From positions 422,501-486,500 of the forward strand of contig CM032809.1 of the NCBI GenBank assembly GCA_019155185.1: a stretch of DNA of 64,000 nucleotides, written 5' to 3'. A program made the position numbers and the translations under genes. The notes under the pieces were generated by a model. It saw nothing but the letters and a program-made list of their open reading frames with translations, did not search any database and was not told the DNA's origin. Origin of the DNA: Beaufortia kweichowensis (Eukaryota > Chordata > Actinopteri > Cypriniformes > Gastromyzontidae). Positions 1 through 26,674 of the stretch are shown here, piece by piece; position 1 is the first letter of the stretch, and each line of letters opens with the position of its first letter.

Positions 1-12174
<12,174 letters not shown>

Positions 12175-12591
12175 GCCTTTTCTGTGTGCTAGGTGTCTGT
12201 CATATTCTGTTCGGAAACAAGAGAAAGACAAAACAAGGCAAACTTAGATCCACCAATTAACAGCAACTGACCCTGAACACAACATGATGTTATTGTATGA
12301 GGAAAGAGGAGTGAAAGAGCAGAAGAGGAGTGACTGCTCAACACATTTCTGCACCTGAAAGTAACTGCAATGTCTGACACAGCCTCACATCCCTTTACTG
12401 ATCACATCTACACATCTGATGATGTTATTCGGATGTGAGGATGTGTCTGAGCAAACCCCTTTACTGATGTCACAACAAATCCCAAAGCTGATAAATGGCT
12501 CTATAGTGCAAAGAGACATTGACTGACTGCATGAAAAATTAAATTCCCTCTGTCATATCTGACCACTCCATCTGTCTGCTGAATAAAAAAC

Positions 12592-12793
12592 AATCAATCA
12601 ATTCAAAGAAATTGGCCTCATTTTCATCTTCAGATCAATAATCTTCCTCAATGATTTCTCAAACACACAAACACACTTGAGATTGAGTTTGTTCTGTCAG
12701 TTAGACACACAAAAGACAATAAGATTAAGACTGAATGACTGTTTGATGGACAGCGTCAAGAGCAGGTGCTGCTGAACCAAAACACACACACAC
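12592..12793 (+). repeat. Duplicated about 200-bp segment, copy 1
   Basis: From AATCAATCAATTC to the start of a CA array. The same bases recur at 14193-14394 with no difference seen on inspection. Both copies lie in the 5' intron of ptk2 and both run into CA repeats. Confidence 0.92.
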
Positions 12794-12988
12794 AGACACA
12801 CACACAGACACACACACAGACACACACACAAGCACACACACACACACACACAGACACACAGACACAGACACAAGCACACACAGACACAAGCACACACAGA
12901 CACACACACAGACACACACAGACACACACACACACACACACACACAGACACACACACACACACAGACACACACACAGACACACACACA

Positions 12989-13029
<41 letters not shown>

Positions 13030-13037
13030 CACACACA

Positions 13038-13100
<63 letters not shown>

Positions 13101-13169
13101 ACACAGACACAAGCACACACAGACACAGACACACACACACACAGACACAAGTACACACACACACACACA

Positions 13170-13208
<39 letters not shown>

Positions 13209-13411
13209 ACACACAGACACACACACACACAGACACACACACACAGACACACATCACACATCTATCTATCACTTATCAAGCACAGACACACACAGACACA
13301 AGCACACACAGACACACAGACACAAGCACACACACAGACACACACAGACACAAGCACACACACAGACACACACAGACACACACACACAGACAGACACAAG
13401 CACACACACTC
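12782..13411 (+). repeat. (CA)n/(CACAGA)n microsatellite
   Basis: Two CA blocks separated by a short unique ATCTATCTATCACTTATC stretch near 13257-13280. The second block has a regular pattern of CACAGACACAAG units. Confidence 0.96.
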
Positions 13412-14192
13412 TTTACATACAGATGCAGTAATAGAACAATTAATCCCATATCCATTACAGTTCCTATTTAACATGTCCTTTAGTTTGCAAAAACGAGCAG
13501 AAATCTTATTTAAAGTCATGCACTTACACACTCGATGTTTGTCTGTCTGAAGGGTTTAAATGCAGTAATATTTAAATCAGTCGAGTAAATCTGACTTCTG
13601 TAAGCACATATAGTCATCTATCTGAACGGTTCAGTCCCACTGATCCCGTCTGTCTGTGATATGAGTCATTATTTATGGATTGCATGAGGATTTTTCATCA
13701 TCTGAGAGTAATGACTCATTCATGACAGCGTGACACGGCTGAAACTGAACTGCTGAGTGTGCCACATACAGCCCGACACGACAAACGTCCATGAACAGAT
13801 GCCCATTACTGCTGAAATCATCGAGTGGAACTGAAACGATGCCACGCTGTGATCTCATCCACAAATATCCCATCATGCATCAGTAGTGAAAGCCAATGCC
13901 AAACCTTCTGTCTGAACAGACCGCTGAGCTCTTAACATGCTGCAAAACAGGCAAACATTTAAATGCGTGTCATCAGGACACGCAACTCCTGTGTATCTAC
14001 AGTAATAAACAGTATTACAGATCTGATGTTTAATATCTACAGCTGTCAGTGTGTAGTCATTATTTAATGACAGGTCATAGACCATTACTGACTAGAAATC
14101 AGTAAGAAAATAACTGGCACATTTGTTAAAGGGTTATATGTGAAGAGATCACTGACGGCACCATCACTGTTTACAGTTCACCAGATGATTCA

Positions 14193-14379
14193 AATCAATC
14201 AATTCAAAGAAATTGGCCTCATTTTCATCTTCAGATCAATAATCTTCCTCAATGATTTCTCAAACACACAAACACACTTGAGATTGAGTTTGTTCTGTCA
14301 GTTAGACACACAAAAGACAATAAGATTAAGACTGAATGACTGTTTGATGGACAGCGTCAAGAGCAGGTGCTGCTGAACC

Positions 14380-14394
<15 letters not shown>
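14193..14394 (+). repeat. Duplicated about 200-bp segment, copy 2
   Basis: Second copy, offset by 1601 bases from the first. The sequence left of it differs from that left of copy 1, which fixes the duplication edge at the AATCAATCA run. Confidence 0.92.
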
Positions 14395-14435
<41 letters not shown>

Positions 14436-14562
14436 CAGACACACACACACAGACACACACACAGACACACACACACACACACACGCACACACACACACAC
14501 ACACACAGACACACACACACACACACACACACAGACAGACACAGACACACACAGACACACAG

Positions 14563-14656
<94 letters not shown>
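14383..14656 (+). repeat. (CA)n microsatellite
   Basis: CA with CAGA and CGCA interruptions, following duplicate copy 2. It ends at a possible minus-strand donor (CTGGAG followed by GTACATG, 14661/14660), which might mark another ptk2 leader exon, but support is weak. Confidence 0.96.
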
Positions 14657-14659
<3 letters not shown>

Positions 14660-16571
14660 CCTCCAGCCCAGCATAAGGGGAAAGGACTGCATCGTCTTTT
14701 CTCCATATAGACGGTTGAGTGTCTGTCTGAAGCCGCTGTGAGGGTCATCCAGCACCCTCCGCTCTCAAACACCCGCATGAGAAACACACACGCACGTCTC
14801 CTTTAAAGGTTTAATCCCAGTTTTGATCTGCAGTGATACACTGATTTCGTTGAGATTTATCTGCCCAGAGGGAGAACCGCTCGCGATCACAACAGACCTG
14901 AGCCAGCGTTCATGTCAGAGGAGACGGATCGAGCATCCTGTGAGACACACAGTGACAGATGGAGCTTGTATTGCTTTTCCTCTCAGAGGCGACTGAGCTG
15001 ATTGTGTCAGGACAGGCCAGCGCACAGGCTACAGGGGCGGAGCTACTGATGACGCCTCATTAATATGCAAATCCAAGCCTCAATTCTCCTTCAGACGTGG
15101 TTGTTTACAAATCATGACCGACCTGCTCGGCCCTGTGCCGTTACCCAGCATGCACTGCAGATGGACAGAAGCGATGCCCTCCGGCTACAGCTGCTCTTCA
15201 GAGACACAGACTGTTAAACACTTTTGTTTCTTTACCCTGAGGCAAAATCAATCGATTAGCACCGAAGAGCTGTGACATCCACACCAACACCGTCCATCGG
15301 TGCTGTTACAGGGATAATTCACTTTATTTACCCTCCGCCTGTTTAAGTCAGAGAGACCGTGTAGGGCGTCAGCAGAGGAAATACCACACTAACTGTATTT
15401 ACAACATTCAAAACACAAAACAACTATTATCAAAACATGCCATTGGGAGTTTACAATCAAAGTCTTTCCTCTTCTGCTTACCACTCCTTCTGCAAGTATT
15501 ATACTGTCTTTGTAGTATGCAGTACAAGTCTTTGTAGTATGCAGTATGTTTAGTGTGCACCGAGGCTGAACTGGGCTTTATTCTGCAGTAAAGACTCACG
15601 GGTGCACAATGATGGTGATTTCTACACCCCTGTTCTCAAAAAACCCAAATAAAACAGAAGAACAAAGAGGATTCTGGGATGGGAGGGGGCGGCAGTGCCT
15701 TTCCTATACAAACCCTACACATCCGGCCTGCTGTTTCAGACAAAAGCCTTTACCGACCCACTGGAACCCCCAGCAGGACGTCTTACCGCGCCGACACACT
15801 ACACGCTCCGTCGCACGCTTCATTTACACGTGACAACAACATGTAAATATGGGGATAACAAAAGACCACAAGATTCAAAAATCAATATATACTATCAACA
15901 GACAGTAATGTCTTCTACAAATAAAAATAACACACTATTTCAAACACTTCACTCTGTTATGATCAGATATAAGATGTTGTTAAACAGAGGAATCAAACCC
16001 TCTGATAGATAGCAGATGACTTTATTCCATCATTATTCAGATCATTTATATATCAAGTGTTAGAGATATCACACAGTAAATCTCTGAAGACACTGTAAGA
16101 CCTAGAGATACTGAGAAAGAAAATTCAGGTCAAGTTTAGTGAATTATAGGACACAGCATGAACCCGGTCTGCTGTTTCTATGGCAGCAGAGATGAGAGGA
16201 CCCGGGGCTGTCCTCCACACCGCCTGAAGGACAGAACACAGCCATGAATATTGATGTTGGACGGCTATAGAGATACTCAACTTACTACCAAACTGACCAC
16301 AGACTAAGCAATCAAAACCTCCTAAACACCACCCCAAAATATGAGAACACATAATAAATATACATCATTAATGGATTATTTAAAGAACCATCATCACAGC
16401 TTGATATTAGTTTTACAAGCAATTTTTTGCCTTCCAGACAGAAACGTGTGAAAAAATATTCAATAAAATGAAGAACCTAAAGCATATGTAGTCACCCTGA
16501 CCATCACTCCTCCTCTTTCTTCTCTCTGTTCAAACCTCATTTAGTGCTGAATTAATGATGAAGTCACTCAC

Positions 16572-16598
16572 CTGTGTAGAATGATATTCTGGAAATAT
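16572..16598 (-). other. Candidate 27-nt microexon in the ptk2 5' region
   Basis: Twenty-seven bases sit between a pyrimidine-rich acceptor (TCTCTTACAG) and a donor (GTGAGTGAC) on the minus strand. Being a multiple of three, the exon would not change phase when included. One frame reads IFPEYHSTQ; the frame joined from the 18540 exon is also open. It could be an untranslated or N-terminal alternative exon of ptk2. Confidence 0.4.
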
Positions 16599-18539
16599 CT
16601 GTAAGAGAGAGAGAAAGAGAGAGTTAATTGAGATGTGAGTGTATTTTGTCATGTCAGCACATCATGTGGTTTTATAGGTCAGGTCAGTAAATGATGTCCT
16701 GCGATTGACCCACACTGGACTACAGCGCCCCCTGCCTGCAGGAGATTTAAAGGTTTAAGTATTCATTTGCTCTTTCTTTAATGTCAGTGATGCACATTAG
16801 AAACAAGGGCCGAGCGAGGACACACAGATGAATGAGATGAATGAAGAGGTCGAGGGACTGTAGTGACTGTATACAGACAGAGTTTGAGACACATGAACAG
16901 GAAGGAAATGAGTCGTCTGCAGGAGTTCAGTTACAATGAAAAGTGTTATCAACTGTCATGCAGAGATTAATAAACCAAGATGAATCACAGAGTGTGTGTG
17001 TGTGTGTGCGCGTGTGTGTAATCATCTCAACATGTCTCTCATCATTCTGATCTGATGTTCTGCTTTAGATACGCACACGTCTCATTCTCTAATCCAACAT
17101 CATCTACTGTTTTAACAACTTCACAACAACAGCACAAAAAACACAAATACAACACATACTACAGTATAACACTATATACTTGTGTGATATGTGTGAATGT
17201 GATGAACAGATGGAGAGAAAGAAGAGACGTGGACACAGAGAGAAACACAGATCAGCATCAGCTGCATGTCCGGGTCACAGATGGCTCTCTCTCTCTCTCT
17301 CTCTCTCTCCATCACCTCCATTCTTAACATCTCGCTTCAATAACACACACAGGCTACAGATAATCAATATCATTAGGTGGTTAATCAAATGTGAATGTTA
17401 AGCCCTTTCTATCGATGAGTGTCCAGAAACTAAAGGATCAGTGTGACTGAAGTAACACAAAGTCAGACTTCTTTAATAGATTCTTCACACGATCTCATGT
17501 TCATATTCACCACTGGATGTTTTAGTATGTCACACATGAAGGACAGAAGAGGGTAAAGGTCAAGTCAACACTCCAGCAGTGATGATGTCAGACACCTGCT
17601 CATCAAGCTGTCATCTTCTGTCTCATTCACTGCATCTGAGATCGACTGATTATGAGAGAATAGAAGCAGTGAAGATGATTACAATAATCTCAATGTGTCC
17701 TGCAGATGTACAGGTAACACAGCTGAAAGCATAATGCTCTCTTACACATGATAACCTGTAAACGACAGAGCCGATCAGATCAGCGTCTCACTCACACAAA
17801 CGAAAGTAACTTATCAACACAATATATGTACAGAACTTAATAACTACAACAACTTTAGATCATTAGATGTTCACTTTATTATCATACACAAATATGAACT
17901 TTAATTATGATGACAAACATTATAACGGATGAAATGTTTGACCTATATTGTTGTTTTGACACTGTTACAGATTTTTAAACATGTATATTCATACAATCCT
18001 GCTTTAAAATCACACCACGGCAGTGAACGCTCATTTTACACATAAATATTTCAAAGGGTACAAAATAATGACACCAGCATTAAATATTAACCATCACTGA
18101 GATCATTCAGTGACTACATCAGCCATCACTTACATTATAATAGAAGTTTAAACAGTAAATGTGTTTGACAGACTTCATGTATTCTATAAAACATCTGCAT
18201 ATGTTCATTATATCCGCATTCAAGTTAGTTTTCATTAAAGGCTTCTCTTCATCAGTAATCATCTGATCTGAAATGTCAAACACTTTACTGATCCTTTAGT
18301 TTATGAAATATAACATTTCTAAAATATAATTACAGTACAAATACATGCCAATTCCTAACAGGAGCATCTATAACAATCATCACATCATGAGATAAACAGC
18401 GAGTGTTTTTGCTGTCATTTAAACTAAATCTATACAAATGTAATTATCTGATGTAGACAAACTCATTAGAATCTGTACAAACGGAAGCATCTCTGTTACA
18501 CACACACATAGTGTCAGGAGAAATGATGCGGTCACTCAC

Positions 18540-18602
18540 CATGATAAAGTCCTTCCATTAAAGACAAGAAGTGCACGAGTCTCACACGAGTAACCGCAAA
18601 AA
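18540..18602 (-). other. Candidate alternative first exon of ptk2
   Basis: The minus strand carries an ATG reading MEGLYH just before a good donor (CATG followed by GTGAGTGAC). Splicing this phase-1 end to the exon beginning at 12206 gives MEGLYHEYDRHLAHRKG running in frame into the normal MATAYL start. It would therefore be a second promoter giving an N-terminally extended FAK. The upstream boundary is not known. A chance donor is possible. Confidence 0.35.
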
Positions 18603-18769
18603 CACACATTAACAGAGAGCCATAGAGAGAGAGAGAGAGCGGGAGAAAGTGATTTCAGCATGTACAGAAGCGTTCCTGCCTTTCACTGAACTCATGAGTG
18701 TGTGTGCAGAACGGATGGGGGGGTCTTTGTCTCTCGCTCTGAGCTCAAGAGAGAAATAGAGGGGGGAGG

Positions 18770-18979
<210 letters not shown>

Positions 18980-20006
18980 GAGGGAAAGGAAAAGAGAGGG
19001 AGAAAGAGAGAAAACACACATCACCAACAAAAAGCATCAGAGAGCTGTCATTACTCAAAGTGTGTGTGGCAGCTGTGGTAACCGTCGGTAACAATGACAT
19101 CAGCACATCACCGCCCCTTTATCCCCTCAGAGACAAAATAAACTGTGTAAGGACACCAGACTGCAGCTAAAGACCTGACGTCAGCTTCATACACAAGTTT
19201 TATTATCTGATGAATATATAGATCAGAATGTGCCCTCAGTAGTGGCCAACACATGATCTATATAGTCTACACGTGTGAGGAGCATGTCTTAAATGTCATT
19301 ATTCAATCTGCATTAGAGATTAAAACCCAATAGATCATTTCTCTCTACATCACTTTAACAGGCCATGTTTTACTCATGAAATATATAAATTCATGTACAG
19401 ACGGTCATTCATCTGCCCTGGACTCATGAGAAAGATAAGACTGATTCACATACTCAAGGTCGAACAAGTGGCACGTCAAAACAGCTTCGAATTCCCTTCA
19501 CGAAACCTGAAGAGCGCTGAAATCCCCACCTAAAGCTGCTTAACTCACACACACAGGATTAAAAATCCAGCTGCGTCTTTCATTCTGAACCGTCCTGACA
19601 CACACTTTTACACTCCTGAGGTGCTCACTGGTGTCAGAGGCATTCATGACTGAACGTGTGCTAACAAAACTCATTTACAAACTGAACAAAAAGCAGAAGC
19701 GCATGTTTCATACAGATGTGCTGTGATTACTGTATCTGTACTGTATTTACACAAGCTGTGACTCACTGCAGATTAATATGTGTCCTGAGCGATTACAGAG
19801 ACATGGAAAAGCATCAGATTTCTCATGATAATGTCTCTCTGTCTGTGACTCACATTTGACCATCATGTAACCTAATTACAAACCATTAGACCCTCCACCG
19901 CTGAACCCCAGAGCAGAACATGAGCTCAGAGCGAGCGGCTGTGAGGTCACGGTTCAGAATGTTGAGCCTGTAGGTGAATATCAGCTCAGACAGATGAAGG
20001 ACAGTA

Positions 20007-20008
<2 letters not shown>

Positions 20009-20053
<45 letters not shown>
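20009..20053 (+). repeat. (ACAG)n tetranucleotide repeat
   Basis: About eleven ACAG units in the ptk2 5' intron. Confidence 0.95.
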
Positions 20054-20055
<2 letters not shown>

Positions 20056-20165
20056 TACATCCATTCACACATCTGACATTTAACAGTGAAGCTGCTAATT
20101 ATTCAGACACAATTACACTATGAGTTACATCTGAAGGAAACAAGTGTGAACATCTACTGCTTTAA

Positions 20166-20194
20166 GTGTGTGTGTCTGTGTGTGTGTGTGTGTC

Positions 20195-20248
<54 letters not shown>

Positions 20249-20415
20249 TGTCTGTGTGTGTGCGTGTGTGTCTGTGTGTGTGTCTGTGTGTACGTGTGTC
20301 TGTGTGTGTTTGTTTGTTTGTTTGTTTGTGTGTGTGTCTGTGTGAGTGTGTGTGTGTGTGTGTGTGTGTTTGTTTGCGTGTGTGAGTGTGCGTGTGTCTG
20401 TGTGTGTGTGTGCGT

Positions 20416-20466
<51 letters not shown>

Positions 20467-20484
20467 TGTGTGTGTGTGTGTGTA
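20166..20484 (+). repeat. (TG)n microsatellite with TTTG insert
   Basis: TG with TCTG, TGCG and a GTTTGTTTGTTTG block near 20309-20328. Confidence 0.96.
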
Positions 20485-22493
20485 GTCCAGCTGAAGCCCT
20501 GAGGACACACTGATAAACTATGAGCTCATTTCCTTTCATTGTGAGGAGGAGAAACAAACAGCTAGAAGAGTTTTACATCTACAGCTAGTCAACAACTAGA
20601 ACAAGTTAAACAAACAAACCTGACTGCTAACAACACACAAACACAAAGACACATACAGGATCATACTAACACATGACAGTAATCTGTAGACCAACTGATT
20701 TTACCAATCGTATAGACAATATATAAAACACACAGAGAAGAATATGAATCTGTGATTGTGTACATCAGCTCGCATGCAGGAGAATCTCATTAACATCAGA
20801 GAGGAACACATAAATAACACGTGTGTGTGTGTGTACAGTAAGTTAAGCATCAAACACTATTCACAAATATTCCTAATAACATGTTTTATTCAGACGATGA
20901 GAAGATCACACGTCTGTTTGGCAGTGAAATACTGGAGGATCTGAGCTCATTTCAGCGAGTCTCAACAGGTACGAGGAGGAAAGAGCCGTCCACACCTCAC
21001 AGAGACCTACACTGCTGAATCTGTCACACTATAAACATCTGAAACACGTCACAGCAAAGACCAAGATGATCCAAAGGCCGAAAACAAGACCTGGCTTTAC
21101 TTCAGAGATGACAACAGGTCGAAAGTCTCTGAATTAAACATGCAACATCACATGACAACACTATAGCACTCTACTCTCTGAGGCTTCCTGTATATGTGAC
21201 ATCACTTCCTGTAACAGCATCATACTGACGGCAGGCGCAGGAGGAGACAGATTCCCACAGGACTGAGACACAGAACAGTAGCCATTGTGTTCACATGACT
21301 TTATAACAAAATAAACACAGTGTTTCAGTTCAGGTGAGCCAATGGTAAGTTTGTCTCTTCTCTATCATTTCATGAACTGTTCAATAGAAAGAGACAAAAA
21401 CATCTTTAAAACATCAGTTTATCACCATCATAAGCCAATTGGGAGCAAATATTTGTATGTCACTTCCTGTCGGTCCTTACTGTTCTGTACTAATGATGGT
21501 CTTCTGGTCATCAGGTAAAACTGACCGCAGCATCTGAGCTGAAGGGCCCAGAAACTAGAAACACCTCAAAGCTAAATATCTGACCAGCCCACCAGAATAA
21601 AGTCGACACACAGAGCAGCGTATAAATCAGCTCCCAGCACAAAGAGCTCAGTCAGAAGAGCATTCAAAAGCACACTGAGATCCAGGTGCTGATCCAAACC
21701 AATATTAGCCAGCAGGATTAATGTCTCTGAATTACAGAAACATGTTCAGTGTTTGGCATGAAGGACAGAAACATTATTATTCTGGAGGAAAACTAACACT
21801 CTGAGAGCCAAACTGGAGAAATCCCAGTGCAGAAGTCTGAGAGTATGAAAGCAGCATGTGTGTAAGATGTTTGTGGCATCACCTCTGAGAGTCTGTCAAA
21901 CGCCTGCTGAATGGACCATTGAGATCTGTGAGATACTGTAAGTACAGTACAGTACAGTACCATCTCACAGTGTGAATAGATTCAGTCATGAACATGTTCA
22001 GATCAACACGATCATCTGGAGCTGTGCTGGAGTGATGGATTAAAACCATTAGGGCTTTTCATATGGAAACAGCACCACTCTTGATGTCCTACACAATATA
22101 AACATATACATAGAAAGTCAGAGAATTTATTGTCAATGTGGTGTTTTTAATGATTGTACAGCAGGCTAGGCAATATTCAATATTCACATTCACAATCAAA
22201 AACTACTAATAAAACTAAATATTATTAACTAATATTTGCTGAATCTGAAAGCATGCGAGGCAAACAGGAGATTTTAACTCAATGTCAGAATATCAACAGA
22301 TTAATATGAAACAGGGTCAATTCTGATTCGAATCCAAAACCTACACGGGTTACAACTGAACACACAAACATTGTTCTTCTTACACACACATACAAAGGTT
22401 TCTGCCCAAAGGAACAAGGCGTTTTCCTCTAAAATCCTGAGGGACCTTACAAGGTACAACATACATCCTGCTAAAGCACAGCCACACTCACAA

Positions 22494-22687
22494 ACACATA
22501 CACACACACACACACACACCTACACACTCACACACACACACACACCTACACACTCACGCACACACACACAGAGACACAGACAGACACACACACACACACA
22601 TACACAGACACACACACACATACACAGACACACACAAACACACACAGACACCCACACAGACACCCACACAGACACACACACAGACAC

Positions 22688-22722
<35 letters not shown>

Positions 22723-22782
22723 CACAAACACAAACACACAAACACATACACACTCACAAACACACACACCTACACACTCACA

Positions 22783-22861
<79 letters not shown>

Positions 22862-23036
22862 CACACACACACACACACTCACAAACACGCACACACACAC
22901 ACACTCACAAACACATACACACAGACACACACACAGACACACACACACAGACACCCACACAGACACACACACACAGACAGACAGACACACACACAGACAC
23001 ACACAGACAGACACACAGACAGACACACACACACAG

Positions 23037-23070
<34 letters not shown>

Positions 23071-23098
23071 ACACACACACACACACACAGACACACAC
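22494..23098 (+). repeat. (CA)n microsatellite, about 600 bp
   Basis: CA with TACA, CTCA, CCCA and CAGA interruptions that recur in blocks. It lies in the long 5' intron of ptk2. Confidence 0.96.
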
Positions 23099-23751
23099 TG
23101 AGCTTCCTGTCACAGCTGCTGAAATCTCGGCCTCTCTTCCTGCAGCAACAACAGAATTACACACATTCATCATGTTTTTTATTAGTATATGTGTGTTCCC
23201 TGGAATCAAACCCACAATCTTTGTGTTTCTAGCACAACGCTCTGACTACGACACAAAGACCTAATATAAAGATAAAGTGCATGGCTTTATAGAACATGAT
23301 AAATGAAACTTCACCACAATCCTTCTGCTTTCCTTAATCATCATATGAATGATTTATGCATCATGTCACATTATATTTTGATAGCGTAAGAGAAATAAAT
23401 TGTATGAACACTATTACGTGACATATCAAAGCTGCAAACCAGAGAACTTCAAAGTGCAGCTGAATTCACGAGTGTAAACGTCTCCTGATGTGAATCCAGC
23501 GGTCAGAAACAGATAAGAACTGCTCATAATTCATTCACACATCTGAAGACTCAACAGACAGAAGCTGTTTCACCAACACCAGCTCTAAAAATACACCAGT
23601 CGCCCCGGGACACTGGAAATACAGTATGTGTGTCATACAGAAGACATCAGCCAATCACTGTCATTACCATAATCACTCCTTATCATCATTGAGTTTGACT
23701 TGTTATCATTGTCTCCTAATATTTAATAATATAATATATAATATAATATAT

Positions 23752-23822
23752 AAGTCGCTTTGGATAAAAGCGTCAGCTAAATACCTAAATGTAAATGTAA
23801 ATGTAATATAATGTAATGTAAT
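23752..23822 (+). mobile_element. SINE 3' tail with short-repeat end
   Basis: TAAGTCGCTTTGGATAAAAG followed by CGTCAGCTAAAT and then AATGTAAATGTAAATGTAA. The simple-repeat end is typical of this teleost SINE/LINE tail. The body is not recognisable. Confidence 0.78.
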
Positions 23823-24465
23823 GGTACAGTGATGGTATCCGAGAAAAATATCATAAAACTGCTTTTATTATAGTAAAAGTGTGGTAAACATGGTGTTTTT
23901 ATTATTACCATATTACTATAGACTAATGTAAATTTGTGGTAAATGTAGTTTTACTACAAATCAAAACAAAAAACCATGGTATGTATTTCATACTGTTTAT
24001 CATACTTATTTATCAAGCTATTTACAATAAAATGATGTTATTTATCCCACACCATTCTTCACAATATCACTTATATTAAATATATTTAAATTGACGTAAA
24101 CAAAGAGACACTTTCTCTATTAATCATAATGACACAAACTCATTTATTCGTTTATCAAAACATTCATTAAATATTGCACAAACTGCGTTAAAAAATAAAA
24201 CAACAACATATAAGAAAACAGAGCGTTATTGATGTGATGTAAAATCAACTTCATTTGAGGTCAATGTGACTCGATTTGATTCACTGAATCAGGGTGTGAA
24301 CGCGCAACACAATCTCTGCGCGATCCCGCATGAATTCCACACAAATCCATCAGATTGGATCGGTTTTCCTCATGAACGCATGGCACATAACTGTGTAATC
24401 ATCATATTTATAGCTCAGATTCACCCGTTAATACATGTGTGAGAATATGAATGATGTCGACTCAC

Positions 24466-24600
24466 CCGCGCGACTTCAGATCTGATCGATCAGTGATCAG
24501 AATCCAGATGTGTTCTGATCCGCTTTTCTATTTCTCCACTCAAATCTCTCTTTCCAGCGTTTCCTTCCCTCTCATTCCAACATGGCTGACGGGCAGAAAC
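24466..24600 (-). other. ptk2: Probable ptk2 leader exon 1 and promoter region
   Basis: On the minus strand a CpG-containing stretch ends in a strong donor, GTCGCGCGG followed by GTGAGTCG, at 24466/24465. It lies upstream of all ptk2 coding exons and downstream of the dennd3 stop, where the untranslated first exon of ptk2 would be expected. The upstream limit is a guess; no TATA box was recognised. Exon 12206 has 32 untranslated bases before the ATG, consistent with splicing from an upstream leader. Confidence 0.5.
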
Positions 24601-24954
24601 CAGCCCTCCCAGTCCCACACACACTCCTCCCAGTCCCGCTCACATCTAAACCCCGAATCATTTCTGAGAGTCGATGTATAGATTCGAGTCGGACGGTTAG
24701 AATGATTCACAGATTCTTTGTTTTTATCTCTCACATATTTTATTATTTCAGTTTTGGGATAAAGTTCAATCGTAATCAATGTGTCTTTCATATGTTGTAT
24801 AAATTCGTGAAAATAAGAAATCAGTAGCCATTAGCTTTGTTTATCGGTTCAGATGAATCATAAAAAAAGATTCAGTTCACAATATCGATTCCACGTTCCA
24901 CTACACTGTGAGAAACACGCCTGCGCACGAAATAATGACTTTGACTGACTTACA

Positions 24955-25255
<301 letters not shown>

Positions 25256-26674
25256 AAATGTAAAATGTGTTTAATCGAGCAGTTGTTGTCAGTTAACATC
25301 ATTAATGCACATAACTGTAAACACCTAATCTATACACTAATGTGATATTTTGGTTTCATTTTTGTTTGATGATATCAGCTTGATTTTACTCCTCAGTTCT
25401 GGTAATGAATGAATGAATGAATGAATGTCTGTGATTCCTCGACACACTTTCAGGGTTACAGGACGGGATTATAAACATTAATCTCTCATGATGCTCAATA
25501 AATCATGTCATTTGTCTTTTGGGATCTCTAAATGAGAATATAACACTGAAATATTATAGAGAAATGTTTGGAATGAGTCAATGAAACTTAAAATGCTAAA
25601 CCAGATAAAGAGTGCAACTAACCTTTTATTCTAGAGATCATTCCAGTGAACAGGATATTAATTTAACAAAGTAAAATACAAAATCTGAAGGGTAATTTTA
25701 AGGGTACGAATGACATACTGCACAATTTACACAATTTCAGTACACTAGTACATTAATCCCAGTATATGAATGTTTTGATTGAGATTATGAATAGCAGTAC
25801 AGTACACTGCTGCCATCTACTGCACAAAACTCTCAGAATAAACACAGAATTAAAGCTCTATGAGCTACTTTATAAAATAATGATTACTTTACCAAAATTA
25901 TAATTAAAATAACATTCGAACAATATATTTGAGTAAAATGTTTTAATATAAAACCAGCATGTCGATTTAAAAACAATGTAGTTGTATTATTTATGTTAAA
26001 TATAGATATAATACAAAACTTTATTTACATAAAGTTACATATCATATATAAAGATAAAGTAGAAAGCTCCTTCATCAGCTTCAACATTTGGCAAGATATC
26101 TATTGATAATTATTCTTTCATAACACATAAATTAAAAAGACATTCAGCCTCATAAACGATTAACAAACATTACTTAATAATAATCATTTTCCCAACTGTA
26201 AAATGACAACGTGTGTTCAAACAGACTGAGGATATTCAACTTCATATATCCACTAAATGACTTCATCTGATATCAGACTGATCATAACATCAGCTAAAAC
26301 AAACTGATCAGATGAACTATTAAACTTATTCACTGACCTCTTTGGCTTTTAACTAAAACTATAAACAGATCAAATCAGCTGGACTGAGATACTTCAGCAT
26401 TGATTTAACACTGAGGAATTAATATTGTCATTATTCATAGTTTCTTTCCCTTCGTAATCCTGTAATACTTTCATCTTCATATGAATGTGAATGTTACTGT
26501 AAGTGCTGGTCCCTTAAAAATGTCTCATCAGGTAGAACATGTTTGTAATAGATTGTACTGTATTTTAGCACAAACACACATCATTAAAATGTCTGAAAGA
26601 ATGTTTTTAAATGTGCATCATTATGTTGTTATTATGTTTTTAAAGAATAAGACGAGTTCTTTTCCTGCGGTTTT
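25256..26674 (-). other. dennd3 3' UTR and intergenic sequence
   Basis: AT-rich sequence without recognisable exons between the dennd3 stop and the ptk2 upstream region. It includes an (AATG)n run near 25404-25426. Part of it must be dennd3 3' UTR, but the cleavage site could not be chosen. Confidence 0.5.

Noticed and set aside
14657..15100. CpG-containing stretch with a donor and an octamer-like ATGCAAAT as a further ptk2 promoter
   Set aside because: Joining its ATG frame to exon 12206 gives an early stop, and the donor borders a CA repeat; too weak to annotate.
23822..24010. Sequence with CCATGGT-type ends as a possible MITE
   Set aside because: Terminal repeats and target duplication could not be paired convincingly.
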